From: Comamonas testosteroni TK102
GTDB taxonomy: Bacteria > Pseudomonadota > Gammaproteobacteria > Burkholderiales > Burkholderiaceae_C
DNA length: 64,000 nt
Direction of reading: 5' to 3'
Assembly (NCBI RefSeq): GCF_000739375.1
Contig: NZ_CP006704.1
Coordinates: 1,736,001-1,800,000 of the forward strand
Below are positions 37,769 to 46,714 of this stretch, piece by piece. The position numbers and the translations under genes are program-made. How positions within the stretch are numbered: the first letter of the stretch is position 1; each line of letters starts with the position of its first letter. The notes beneath the pieces were generated by a model. It was not told the DNA's origin and searched no databases. It worked only from the letters and a program-made list of their open reading frames with translations.

Positions 37769-40101
37769 GCCGCTACCTCGTCGCCGGCGGCGACTGGTGC
37801 CCCCTGGGGCGCGTCCTCATGCGGCTGGCCCTCATGCGGCTGGTCCTCGTCCGGTTCCGGCGGCGCAATCTCGGTCTCAAGCCAGCTCAGGCCCTCGGCG
37901 ATATAGGTTGGGACAGACCAACTGCTCGGATCTTCGGCTAACAAGGCGAGCGCGAAGTCGGTCTTGCTGAAGCTCTTAGCCTGCACGCGCTTGTGGATGC
38001 GTTCCGCAAGCGTGGTCAGGTTCTTCTCGTCGGCCTTGGCGATGCGGAGCTGAAGCGGCTTACGGTTCTTGTCCTGACACCATTCAAGATTTTCGAGTGC
38101 GAATGCTTCCTCCAGCGTGCGCCCGGCTAGCGCCAGGGTTTCTCCGCCCCAAGTGACATCGGTCCGGCACTGATAGGCAACGCGTACCAAAGCGTCATTG
38201 TCGTCCGTCCTCGCCTGGATCTTCTGCTCAGCCGTCGCCTCCCACAGGGCGGCGACCGTGTCGCATTTCGGTAGCCATTGGAGCAAAGTCTGATTGGACG
38301 TCGCCGCGCCCGGATGACCGGCTATGCACGCCTTCCCGGGCTTCTCCGCAGCCACAGGCAAATCGTCCTCGTCATCGTCAATGTCCTCAGCGTCAGCGCC
38401 GGCAGCCTGCGCGTTCTCGGCGGCTGGTTCCGCGGCTTCCGGTTGACCAGCGGGTGCCGCACCCTCGCCATCCTGCCCCAGTGGACCGAACACGCTGTCG
38501 AGATCGGTGATGATGAGCGTTGTCAGTCCGAGAAACTCGATCAGCGTTTTGAATCGGTAGCCGAACGCTCCGCCGATCTCTAGGACGGTGAGATAGGTCG
38601 ATTGCAGCCGCGGCGCGGCATTGGCGATCATCTGCGGCAATAGCAGCCGTTCGACATTGCCTTCGACCAGCACGGCGCCATCGGCGAAGAACAGATCGCA
38701 GTGCGCGAGTTTCAAATAGCGCTCGAGGAAGCTTCGGATGTCCGGATCGGTGCTGTCGTAGAAAACCGAGAGGTTGAGCACATCGGAGGTCGACACATTC
38801 TGTGCACGGCTTCGACGAAAATAGCGGATCGGCCGGAAGCCTCGTTCGTAAAGGATATGAGTCGAATGGGTCGTGACGACGACCTGGCTCGTATAGTGCG
38901 TGCGGTCCTCGCCCTTGAGCGCTAGGATGTCCATCACCTTGCGTATGAAGGCCTGTTGAAGCTGGGCATGGAGGTGCGCTTCGGGCTCCTCGATGAAGAT
39001 CAGGTGGACCGGCGGACGGTTTTCCTCGATCGCCAGCCATTGAGCGTGGAGGTCGAGCAGCTCAACGACCATGAAGATGAGGTTTTTGAAGCCAAGACCG
39101 TTATACCGATCGGGCAAGGTAGGCGGGTCGGGCTTCCCGTCATCGGCTCCCAACGCATAGTGAACGATCGCGCCATCTCGACCGCTCATGATCTGGGCAG
39201 GGTCGAGGGCCGAGCGGATCATCATGCGCGGGTTTGAGAGGCCCGGATAGCCGAGCTTCGACAAGCTCTTGAGCGTCGGTTCGAACACTCGTTCGAGATG
39301 CTCATTAAGCGAGACTTCGGATGCTGCGAGGGCGCGCAACGCTTCGATATCTTCGCCTTTCTGTTCGAGGTTGCGCCCGTAGAAGCGACTGAGTACACGG
39401 GAGAGATCCTCGGCGCGAGAGCCACCTGGGCCGTCCGAGAGATGGCGCTGTGCGTTCAAGAAGTCAATGTGGAGAAGGCCGTTCAAGATCTCACGGCCGC
39501 TCCGGTCGCGTCCGGTGAGAGTGGCTGGGTCATAGCCAGCCTCTGCGACCATCTTCGCATCGAACCGCGCGGGATCGAGTACGAAATAGCGCAGCTCATA
39601 TTCGTCATGTAGCCTGTCGCGAAGGAACTCCCGCAGGTTACGTGGCGAGGGATCGAAGGCGGGTGCTCCGTCTTCACCCTTAGCGACCGCATCGAGCACG
39701 CGCTGGCGCACTTCGACATAGCGTGCATGCGTCGCCGCAGGATTGGTGGGCGCGTAGGCAACACGCATCCCCACCAGCTTGCCTTCCCAAGCAAGGCTGG
39801 GAAGAAGATCGATGACGCGGTGAACATCGTCCGGACCGATTTCGAACCAAACGTCGATTTCCATCGTGGGAAGGCTCGCCTCGCCATCGCCCTCACCAAA
39901 CGCAACGATGTCGGCCCAAAGTTCGGCACTAAAGTCGTGAATGTTGAAGCGGCCACTGCCAGTGAATAACTGGAGTGCGTGCCCGACTGATGTCTTGCCG
40001 CTGTTGTTGGCACCGACAAAAATAGAGATGTCGGAAGCAAGATCAATTACAACGTTTCGCAGCCGCCTGAAATTCCGGACGGCCAACTTCTTCAAATGCA
40101 T
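37765..40101 (-). CDS. gajA: OLD-family ATPase/Toprim nuclease, Gabija GajA-like (operon 2)
   Basis: A 778-aa protein, larger than the operon 1 nuclease. The ATPase part has Walker A GANNSGKT (residues 30-37), IEEPEAHLH (near 370-378) and VVTTHST (near 408-414). The Toprim domain shows LVEGNVE (Glu480) and IITDLDS (Asp533/535). As in operon 1, a long Ala/Glu/Asp-rich insert follows the Toprim Asp pair (about 540-600, with EDIDDDEDD). The C terminus repeats EGQPHE-like blocks (QPHEGQPHEDAPQ). It is coupled to the downstream helicase gene. The size and insert make it an atypical GajA. Confidence 0.76.
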   Translation of the reverse strand: MHLKKLAVRNFRRLRNVVIDLASDISIFVGANNSGKTSVGHALQLFTGSGRFNIHDFSAELWADIVAFGEGDGEASLPTMEIDVWFEIGPDDVHRVIDLLPSLAWEGKLVGMRVAYAPTNPAATHARYVEVRQRVLDAVAKGEDGAPAFDPSPRNLREFLRDRLHDEYELRYFVLDPARFDAKMVAEAGYDPATLTGRDRSGREILNGLLHIDFLNAQRHLSDGPGGSRAEDLSRVLSRFYGRNLEQKGEDIEALRALAASEVSLNEHLERVFEPTLKSLSKLGYPGLSNPRMMIRSALDPAQIMSGRDGAIVHYALGADDGKPDPPTLPDRYNGLGFKNLIFMVVELLDLHAQWLAIEENRPPVHLIFIEEPEAHLHAQLQQAFIRKVMDILALKGEDRTHYTSQVVVTTHSTHILYERGFRPIRYFRRSRAQNVSTSDVLNLSVFYDSTDPDIRSFLERYLKLAHCDLFFADGAVLVEGNVERLLLPQMIANAAPRLQSTYLTVLEIGGAFGYRFKTLIEFLGLTTLIITDLDSVFGPLGQDGEGAAPAGQPEAAEPAAENAQAAGADAEDIDDDEDDLPVAAEKPGKACIAGHPGAATSNQTLLQWLPKCDTVAALWEATAEQKIQARTDDNDALVRVAYQCRTDVTWGGETLALAGRTLEEAFALENLEWCQDKNRKPLQLRIAKADEKNLTTLAERIHKRVQAKSFSKTDFALALLAEDPSSWSVPTYIAEGLSWLETEIAPPEPDEDQPHEGQPHEDAPQGAPVAAGDEVAA

Positions 40102-40339
40102 CCTAACCTCCCCCGGTTATCGGATCATCTGGCTGGTCAAAAGGCCAGCATTTTTATGCAGATTACTATAACTATAGCGTTTCCCTTAGGGCGACGAACT
40201 TGGCGGCCACTGGTTGCTGCCGATCCACAAGGACACTTTCGACTGGTGCTGCATCGGTGGAACGGCCTATCGAACGCGTCGCGGCGTTAGCCGCCCCGAT
40301 TCGTAAGCTCCGCGATCCCCTTGCCCTTTGGAGGAGGAG

Positions 40340-41077
40340 ATGCATTTCACTGCAATGAGTAGAAACTTGGAGCGCATGCGTGCCGCTCTTACCGAATGGA
40401 TGATTAAAGAGGAAATCCTGGGGGATGCGTTCTTCGTCGATATCGAGGCTTGGAGAGCTCGAAACGAGCCCTATGGGAACGACTCGCTCTTAGTCTTGGT
40501 GTTCGACAGCAGCACGCTTCATACCATGTTGAACTACGGTGGCGACACGATGGAGTTCGACGATCTGGTTGAGTCGTTCGGATTCTGGTACGAGCTTGGT
40601 CACTCTTGGAACATGGGCTTCTACCCTATTGAGGGGTATGACTACTCACGGCTTTCAGGCACCTATGCATCCAAGCTGCAAGATGAAAGGTGGCGTAAGA
40701 AGGCAGCAACCGTGAAGAAGCGGGCAGGACATCAATGTCAGGACTGCGGAGCCACGAAGCCTTTGGATGCCCACCATTGCTACTACGCAAATATGCGAGA
40801 AGGCTTCGAGCCGTGGGAATACCCACTCAGTGCCCTGCGTGCTTTGTGTCGTGAGTGTCACATCCGGCGCGAGAGATCAGAGATCCGGCTACGTGCGTTT
40901 GCTGCGTCCCTGACGAGCGAAGAACTTGACGCGCTGCGCCCCGCCATCAGTCACGCCATCTATTGGCACCAAACCGCAGCGGTGTTCTCGTCCCTTTCCG
41001 CCCTGGGGCCAGAAGAACGACACCTACAGGCAGCGCTGGAGATTCTCAGAAACGGCCGAAACGATCCCGACCGCTGA
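40340..41077 (+). CDS. HNH endonuclease-domain protein of unknown role
   Basis: A 245-aa protein whose N-terminal 110 residues I do not recognise (acidic, with FVDIEAWRARNEPYGNDS). It is followed by an HNH nuclease domain: KKRAGHQCQDCGATKPLDAH continuing to HHC, and LRALCRECHIRRE. Two CxxC pairs for zinc are visible. The C-terminal 70 residues are helical. ATG 40340 lies close behind a GGAGGAGG tract, ATG 40355 is possible, and TTG 40328 lies upstream. It points rightwards and converges on the conjugation operon with only 8 bp between stops. A defence or mobile-element role is plausible by location only. Confidence 0.65.
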   Translation: MHFTAMSRNLERMRAALTEWMIKEEILGDAFFVDIEAWRARNEPYGNDSLLVLVFDSSTLHTMLNYGGDTMEFDDLVESFGFWYELGHSWNMGFYPIEGYDYSRLSGTYASKLQDERWRKKAATVKKRAGHQCQDCGATKPLDAHHCYYANMREGFEPWEYPLSALRALCRECHIRRERSEIRLRAFAASLTSEELDALRPAISHAIYWHQTAAVFSSLSALGPEERHLQAALEILRNGRNDPDR

Positions 41078-41085
41078 AGGGGCGT

Positions 41086-41304
41086 CTACCTTGCGTGGCG
41101 TCTAAATCCCCGGTCCCCCGCCATGAACGCCTCCAGCATATGCGGGATCAGCGTCATGGCGTCGACCGTCTCGCCATACGTCTGTGCGTGCAGCGCGGCG
41201 TAACGATCGAGGTCTGCCTTGAGGCTGCCCGAGCAAACAAAGGTCAGCTTGACGCTCTCGGTCTTGGGCAGCGGCCCGAGTCGCAGCTTGCGGGTCGTGC
41301 TCAT
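41086..41304 (-). CDS. DUF2274-type small protein at end of trb operon
   Basis: A 72-aa protein beginning MSTTRKLRLGPLPKTESVKL. It matches the small DUF2274 proteins usually encoded right after trbI in Tn4371-type elements. Its function is not known. The first bases overlap trbI by 4 bp, so it is the last gene of the operon. A longer frame to 41691 runs inside trbI and was rejected. Confidence 0.75.
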   Translation of the reverse strand: MSTTRKLRLGPLPKTESVKLTFVCSGSLKADLDRYAALHAQTYGETVDAMTLIPHMLEAFMAGDRGFRRHAR

Positions 41305-42587
41305 CTCGAACTCCCCCGGTTGAAGAACAGCGGCTGATAGGGGCGGAGAACCAGGTCGCGGTTGACGATGATCCGCACCGGCAAACCCGGCCGTTCGGTC
41401 AGCGTCGGCTGGATGTTGAGGTTGCGCCGGGTCATTTCCTGTCCGACCTGGTTCACGCTGTCCTGCAAGCTGTCGCGTCCGGCGATGATGACGCGGTCGC
41501 CGTTCTGGCGGTTCCCCGGCGAGGCCAACTCGGCACCGACGCCCAGCAGCGTCGTCAGGGCGGCGCCGGCGAAGATGCGATCCCAATGCCAATCGACACC
41601 ATCCTCCAGGCCGGCATAGCCGGCCGGGTCGGTGCCGGCCAGGTTGTCCAGCGTCAACGAGGACGTGTCCGGCAGAATGATCCGGTTCCACACCACCTGC
41701 ACCCGGCTCTGGCCGTAGCTGACCTGGCTGTTGTAGCGCCCGAGGATGCGCGCCCCCTGTGGAATCAGCAGATGCCGGCCCGTAGCCGTGTCGTAGACAG
41801 GCTCCGTCACCGTAGCGATCACGTCGCCCGGCAAGTCCGACTTGATGCCCGTCACCAGCGCGCCCGCGATCACGGTTCCGGCCATCACCTGATACGGAGA
41901 CGCCGGCAGCGCCAGGTTGCCGGAGTTGCGGGTTTCCGTAGAACCGGCTTTCAGGAACGCTTCTTTCTGGTCTTGCCGGTTCTGCACGGTCGTCGGGTCG
42001 GCGGGCTGGGCCGCCGTCGAGGCAGGCCCGGCAGCGAGAGGAGCGAAGGCCGCGAGTGTGTTTGCAACACCAGGCGCACCCGGCGCAGCTTGCGCGACCG
42101 TGGTGGCGGCCTGGCCCTGGGCGCCCGAGCGGAAGAACACCGACGAGGCCGCCGCCGCGTCCGCCTCCTTGCGCAAGGCATCTTCGGGATCATGGCCTGG
42201 CGGCGAATAGCCCGGCGTCACCGGCTGCTGCGAAGCGACGATGGCCGGGCCAAGGTCGCCGGGCAACGGCGGCCCCAGCTCGGGCACATCGGGCGGCAAG
42301 GCTGGTGGCAGCTTCGAGTAATCCGTCGGCAGCGCATCCAGTCCTTCGGACTTCGAGACGCGATCGACGTTGTAAAGCTCGGTTTGCTCGCCCGTACCGC
42401 GCCGCTGCGGTTGCAGCGACCAGATCGTGGCCCCAAGCACGGCGACCGACAGGCCGCCGACGAGGATGGCCAGCGTGCGCCGGTTCAGGCGCGTGACCGG
42501 GCGCGGCTGGGCGCGCAGCGCCACCGCCTCGGGCGCGACCTTGCCCGCCTGCGGCGTGGCGAGGTCGGGGGTGTTGTCCTGGCTCAT
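41301..42587 (-). CDS. trbI: Conjugal transfer protein TrbI (VirB10-like)
   Basis: A 428-aa inner- to outer-membrane scaffold protein of the type IV secretion channel. It has a cytoplasmic N terminus, one membrane segment (LAILVGGLSVAVLGATIWSL, near residue 39-58), a proline-rich periplasmic linker, and the TrbI/VirB10 C-terminal domain (IPQGARILGRYNSQVSYGQ, LVLRPYQPLFF). It starts 2 bp after trbG ends. In the mature channel it spans from coupling ATPases to the outer-membrane TrbG ring. Confidence 0.93.
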   Translation of the reverse strand: MSQDNTPDLATPQAGKVAPEAVALRAQPRPVTRLNRRTLAILVGGLSVAVLGATIWSLQPQRRGTGEQTELYNVDRVSKSEGLDALPTDYSKLPPALPPDVPELGPPLPGDLGPAIVASQQPVTPGYSPPGHDPEDALRKEADAAAASSVFFRSGAQGQAATTVAQAAPGAPGVANTLAAFAPLAAGPASTAAQPADPTTVQNRQDQKEAFLKAGSTETRNSGNLALPASPYQVMAGTVIAGALVTGIKSDLPGDVIATVTEPVYDTATGRHLLIPQGARILGRYNSQVSYGQSRVQVVWNRIILPDTSSLTLDNLAGTDPAGYAGLEDGVDWHWDRIFAGAALTTLLGVGAELASPGNRQNGDRVIIAGRDSLQDSVNQVGQEMTRRNLNIQPTLTERPGLPVRIIVNRDLVLRPYQPLFFNRGSSR

Positions 42588-42589
42588 GG

Positions 42590-43573
42590 TCAGTTCCTCC
42601 GTGCCACGCCATCCGTGCGCTCGATCCGCACCACGTCGCCCTTGTCACCGCCCAGGCGCAGTTCGGCCGCGCCGAACAGCCGATCCACGATGTAGTACGG
42701 CGAGCGGAAGCGGTAGTTCACCAGTTGCCCGTCGCCCTGCGCGCCGATGACAAACAGCGGCGGCAGCTCGCCTTGCGCGATGCCCGCCGGAAACTGGATA
42801 TAGACCTTTTCGCCGTCATCGAACGCACGCAGCGGCTTCCAGGGCGGATTGCTGCCGCTGATCGCGTAGCGGAAGCGCAGGTTCTCCAGCGCCAGCCCGG
42901 TATCGACAGGCGCGGCGGCATTGGCCGCCTGCGCCTGACGCTGTAGCGCCAGCATCCGGTCGCGCGGATACTCCCAGGACACGGACGCCATCCACGTCTT
43001 CTCCGTCGAAGCCAGCTCCAGCAGGTACGTCCTGCGGCTGGTGGTAATGACGAGATTGGTCTTGAGGCCCGAGCGGATCGGCTTGACCAGCACGTTCACG
43101 CGCAGGTCGGCACCGCTACCGCTGGACGTGTCGCCCACGATCCAGCGCACGGTATCGCCGGCGGCCACCGTCACCAGTTCCTCGCCCGGCTGGAGCGAAA
43201 CCACGGTCACACGGCCGACGGCCGCATAGACCTGATACAGCGCGCCATCGGTGAAGGGCCAGACCTGGATCGCGTTGACGTAGCCCTCGCGCGTGGGCGC
43301 AATGCGCGCCTCGGCGTTGGCGCGGGACACACGCACGGTTTCATCGGCGGGTTCCGGCGTGGGCTTGGCATCCGGCACAGGTTTCATCTGCGCCGGCATC
43401 GGCAGCACCTGCGGCACGGCCACCACTTCCACAGGCGCAGGCGGCTCCGGCAGCGGCTGCGCCTGCGCCGGCTCATCGAGCGAAATGGACGGCGGCGGCT
43501 TGCCCTGCGTGGCGCAGCCCGCGAGGGCAAGCAACATGATCGGCAAGGCGGATTTACGGAAAAGATCATTCAT
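42590..43573 (-). CDS. trbG: Conjugal transfer protein TrbG (VirB9-like)
   Basis: A 327-aa protein from ATG 43573 with a lipoprotein-type signal (PIMLLALAGC, lipobox Cys near residue 20). It has a Pro-rich linker and the VirB9/TrbG/CagX beta-sandwich (YQVYAAVGRVTVVSLQPGEE; YRFRSPYYIVDRLF near the C terminus). It forms the outer-membrane ring with TrbI and the TrbH/VirB7-type partner. The start overlaps trbF by 4 bp. A longer frame to 43612 was rejected because it lies inside trbF. Confidence 0.92.
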   Translation of the reverse strand: MNDLFRKSALPIMLLALAGCATQGKPPPSISLDEPAQAQPLPEPPAPVEVVAVPQVLPMPAQMKPVPDAKPTPEPADETVRVSRANAEARIAPTREGYVNAIQVWPFTDGALYQVYAAVGRVTVVSLQPGEELVTVAAGDTVRWIVGDTSSGSGADLRVNVLVKPIRSGLKTNLVITTSRRTYLLELASTEKTWMASVSWEYPRDRMLALQRQAQAANAAAPVDTGLALENLRFRYAISGSNPPWKPLRAFDDGEKVYIQFPAGIAQGELPPLFVIGAQGDGQLVNYRFRSPYYIVDRLFGAAELRLGGDKGDVVRIERTDGVARRN

Positions 43574-44274
43574 GGCTTTGCTCCTTCGTTTCCTTCCAGT
43601 TCGCGGCTCCACGACAGCCCGTTGACGTAGATACCCAGAGGGTTCTTGCGCACGCGCTGCTCGGTGCGCGGCGTCTGCTGCACGATGGAAACCACGGCGT
43701 TCCAGCGTTCGGTGCGATCCAGCGCGCCATTGACAAAGCGCGTCTCCGTCCAGCGCACGTTGAAAGACGTGTCGCTGGCGCGGGTCACGCTGGTGATCTG
43801 CACCGTCACCGACTCCTTGCCGATGCGCGCGAACGGATCGTTCACGCGGGCGTACTCGTTGAGCACCACGGCGCCCTTGTCAGTGGTGTAGTCGTAGGCA
43901 TCCAGCCAGTTCTGCCGCACCACGATGGGGTCGATGGACAGCGAGCGCACCAGGCCGATGAAGCGGCCCAGGTGATAGGCCACCTGGGCATCGCTGGGCC
44001 GATACGGCGTAGCGGCTTCACCGACCGCGCGCACCTGGCCCGCGTTGTCCACCTCGATAACGTAGGGCGTGACGATGGACTGCGCCGAGCGCCAGACCAG
44101 CCCGCCCGCCATCAGCACGGCCAACGTGAGGCAGCCAAAGGCCATGAAGCGCCAGTTCTTGGCCTGCACGCGGGCCGAGCCGATACGGTCGTCCCAGACC
44201 TGCGCGGCGGATTGGTAGGGGGTGGCAGGCTGCGGCGTATCGGCGTAGCGCACCTGCGGTCTTTTGAATCGCAT
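43570..44274 (-). CDS. trbF: Conjugal transfer protein TrbF (VirB8-like)
   Basis: A 234-aa bitopic inner-membrane protein. A short cytoplasmic N terminus is followed by one membrane helix (about 45-65, FMAFGCLTLAVLMAGGLVW) and a periplasmic NTF2-like VirB8 domain (SIDPIVVRQNWLDAYDYTT, VRWTETRF). It nucleates the mating-pair channel. It ends with a 4-bp overlap into trbG and starts 18 bp after trbL. Confidence 0.92.
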   Translation of the reverse strand: MRFKRPQVRYADTPQPATPYQSAAQVWDDRIGSARVQAKNWRFMAFGCLTLAVLMAGGLVWRSAQSIVTPYVIEVDNAGQVRAVGEAATPYRPSDAQVAYHLGRFIGLVRSLSIDPIVVRQNWLDAYDYTTDKGAVVLNEYARVNDPFARIGKESVTVQITSVTRASDTSFNVRWTETRFVNGALDRTERWNAVVSIVQQTPRTEQRVRKNPLGIYVNGLSWSRELEGNEGAKP

Positions 44275-44292
44275 GAGGGTTCTCCTTGAAGA

Positions 44293-45657
44293 TCAGGAAT
44301 CGGAATCACGCAGGCTTGGCCCCTGGCTGGAGCTGCCGCCGTCGCCGCCGCGCAGCGTGTGGGCGGCGGTCGTGGCGGCATGGGTGAGCTGCTGCCTGCG
44401 GTGCAGGCGCTTGGCCCAAGCGGGTTGTGCGGTGGATGGGGCTGTGACGGGAGATTCGCTCGCAGCCCGTGCGGCACTGTCCCCCGACGCCGATCCGGCG
44501 TCATCAGGCCGGAAGGCGGCGGCGACGCGCTCCTTCATCGAGCGTGCGCCTTGGGCCACCTTCTGCCCGGCTGCCTGCGCGCCAGTCTTGGCGACATTGC
44601 CCACACCGGCGGCGGCGCCCTGGAGGCCGCCACCGGCCGAAGCGGAGCCCGCCTGATAGGCCGACTTGGCGCTGCTGGCGGTCGATGCCATCGAACGGGC
44701 GCCACTGACCCCTGCTTTGGCGGCTGCGGGCGCCATACGCGCTCCGGCCGCCACGGCGCCGCCGACACCCGTAGCAGCAGCGCCGACCGCAACGGCGGTT
44801 CCGGCTGCGCCGATGGCAGCACCGGCCATCGCGCCCGCGCCAAGCTGCGGGCCGCCGGACACCAGCCCGGTCGCAATGCCCGGCCCGAAGATGCCCAGGG
44901 CCAGCATGGACAGCGAGACCAGCATGATGACCAGCGCCCGGTCGATCGAAGGCTCCGAACCTGCCGGGATGTTGAACTCGGAGAACAGCCCCGAGCCGAT
45001 ACCGACGATGACGGCCAGTACCAGCACCTTGATGCCCGACGACACCACGTTGCCCAAGACCTTCTCGGCCAGGAATGCCGTCTTGTTCCAGAGGGCGAAC
45101 GGCACCAGCACGAAGCCCGCCAGCGTGGTCAGCTTGAACTCGATCAGCGTCACGAAAAGCTGCACCGCCAGCACGAAGAAGCTGACGATGACCACCATCC
45201 ATGCGAAGAACAGCACGACGATGGGCATGATGTGAATGAACACCTCGGGGAAGCCCGCCATCTCCTTGATCTGCTCAAGAATGGGCGCCCCGGCGTCGAT
45301 GCCCACTTTGGCGAGCCGTCCCGGCTGCAAGAAGTTACCCATGCTCAGGGTCGAGCCGCTGGCCGTCAGGCCCAGCCCGGCGAACGAGCGGAACACGATG
45401 CTCGCCAAGGTGTTGAAGTTGCCGATGATGTAGGCGAAGGCACCGACGTACAGCACCTTGCGGATCAGCTTGGCGATCACGTCCTCGCCCTGGCCGCTGG
45501 CATGGCTCATGGCCCAGAACAGCCCGGCGAGCGTCATGTCGATGACGATCAGCGTGGCTGTGAGGAACGCCACCTCCCCGTGCAGCAGGCCGAAGCCCGA
45601 GTCGATGTAGCGCGAGAACACATCGAGGAAGCGATCAATGATCGAAATGTCATTCAT
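44293..45657 (-). CDS. trbL: Conjugal transfer protein TrbL (VirB6-like)
   Basis: A 454-aa polytopic inner-membrane protein with about six hydrophobic segments between residues 30 and 260. The tail is long, Ala/Gly/Ser-rich and hydrophilic, typical of Tn4371-type TrbL. It is the VirB6-equivalent channel component. The start overlaps the upstream lipoprotein gene by 4 bp. The tail is of low complexity, which explains the many long shadow frames on other strands here. Confidence 0.92.
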   Translation of the reverse strand: MNDISIIDRFLDVFSRYIDSGFGLLHGEVAFLTATLIVIDMTLAGLFWAMSHASGQGEDVIAKLIRKVLYVGAFAYIIGNFNTLASIVFRSFAGLGLTASGSTLSMGNFLQPGRLAKVGIDAGAPILEQIKEMAGFPEVFIHIMPIVVLFFAWMVVIVSFFVLAVQLFVTLIEFKLTTLAGFVLVPFALWNKTAFLAEKVLGNVVSSGIKVLVLAVIVGIGSGLFSEFNIPAGSEPSIDRALVIMLVSLSMLALGIFGPGIATGLVSGGPQLGAGAMAGAAIGAAGTAVAVGAAATGVGGAVAAGARMAPAAAKAGVSGARSMASTASSAKSAYQAGSASAGGGLQGAAAGVGNVAKTGAQAAGQKVAQGARSMKERVAAAFRPDDAGSASGDSAARAASESPVTAPSTAQPAWAKRLHRRQQLTHAATTAAHTLRGGDGGSSSQGPSLRDSDS

Positions 45658-45992
45658 GGCGAGTCCTCCTGCCCCGGCAAGGCCGCTGCCACCGCCTCGC
45701 CGTCTTCGGTGGGTTCATCGAAGCTGGCCGGAATCGGCGGCAATTCGGCCAGCGTCCGGTACTCATCAGGCCCGGCCTTGCCGGAGAAAAAGCGGCGCAG
45801 GTCGGCCTTGACCACCTGCGCGCATAACGCGCCGTCGAGCTGACCCGCGCGGCATTGCTCCTTGAGCAAGCGCAGCCGCGCCGGATGGGCCGAGAGTGCA
45901 TCGACCGAAGGCACCTCCTGCTGGCCGCAACCGGCCAGCAAGAGCACGAGACCGCAGAAAGCAGGCGCGCGGGTCATGGCAACACCTGTCAC
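45654..45992 (-). CDS. trbK: TrbK/EexN-type entry-exclusion lipoprotein
   Basis: A small lipoprotein: a signal peptide with lipobox LLAGC (Cys at about residue 22), then a short mature part with HPARLRLLKEQCRAG, LCAQVVKADLRRFFSG. This pattern, with one conserved Cys pair and a basic helix, matches EexN/TrbK proteins. These sit in the recipient envelope and block redundant transfer into cells already carrying the element. The start overlaps trbJ by 4 bp, and a second ATG 15 bp inside is possible. A related but broken gene lies at 53554-53833. Confidence 0.78.
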   Translation of the reverse strand: MTGVAMTRAPAFCGLVLLLAGCGQQEVPSVDALSAHPARLRLLKEQCRAGQLDGALCAQVVKADLRRFFSGKAGPDEYRTLAELPPIPASFDEPTEDGEAVAAALPGQEDSP

Positions 45993-46714
45993 CGGCCGTA
46001 GAAATCGACGGTCTGCGGCGTGTACGGCGTACCTTCACCCAGGAAACGCCGGTTCACCTCGCGGCCTCGCTCCACGGCGGCAGCCTGCCGCGCCAACTCC
46101 AGCGACGCGGCGCGATCCTGGGTGATGCTCAGGCGTTGCGTTTGGATGGACTGCTTGGCCTGCAAAGCCAGAAGCTGATTGGTGGCTTGCATGGCCTGCA
46201 AGGCGCCCACGGCCGATTGGCTCTTGCCCACGAGGTCGGCCAGCACGCCTTCGTCGTCGCTCAGGTTCTGCGACGCCTGGGCCTGCATCTGCATGGTGGT
46301 CTGCAAGCCGTTGAGCGTGTTCTTCCAGCGCTCCTGCGCGTCGCGGTACATCTGGTTGCCGCTGACGGTGGCGGCATATTGCTCGGGATACAGGCGCTGG
46401 AACTCCCGATCCAGATTCGTCACGTCGTAGGCCAGTCCTCTGGCCTGGGCGATCAGCCGCTGTGTGGTCGCCAGATTGGCGCGCAACTGGCCGACCACGC
46501 TGGACGGCAGGCTGGCGAGGTTGCGCGCCTGGTTCATCAGCATCTGCGCTTCGTTCTGGAGCTGCTGGATCTGGTTGTTGATCTGCTCCAGCGTGCGGAT
46601 CGCGGTCAGCGTGTTCTGCACGAGGTTCGTGGGGTCGATCACGACCCATTGCGCATGGGCGGTGGCGGTGCAAAGCATGGCCGCGATGGCGGCGGCGATG
46701 AGACGTTTCTTCAT
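45989..46714 (-). CDS. trbJ: Conjugal transfer protein TrbJ (VirB5-like)
   Basis: A 241-aa exported protein. It has a clear signal peptide (MKKRLIAAAIAAMLCTATAHA) and a long helical mature part rich in Gln/Leu/Asn (LEQINNQIQQLQNEAQMLMN). This is the VirB5-like minor pilus-tip component. The start overlaps trbE by 4 bp, and the stop overlaps the lipoprotein gene by 4 bp. Confidence 0.92.
   Translation of the reverse strand: MKKRLIAAAIAAMLCTATAHAQWVVIDPTNLVQNTLTAIRTLEQINNQIQQLQNEAQMLMNQARNLASLPSSVVGQLRANLATTQRLIAQARGLAYDVTNLDREFQRLYPEQYAATVSGNQMYRDAQERWKNTLNGLQTTMQMQAQASQNLSDDEGVLADLVGKSQSAVGALQAMQATNQLLALQAKQSIQTQRLSITQDRAASLELARQAAAVERGREVNRRFLGEGTPYTPQTVDFYGR

Noticed and set aside
35891..40101. 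Nuclease-helicase pairs as ordinary DNA-repair enzymes
   Set aside because: The fused OLD ATPase-Toprim protein coupled to a UvrD helicase is not the RecBCD/AddAB arrangement, and both pairs lie among mobile elements.
41086..41691. 201-aa frame ending at the DUF2274 stop
   Set aside because: The upper two thirds run inside trbI; only the last 72 residues make sense.
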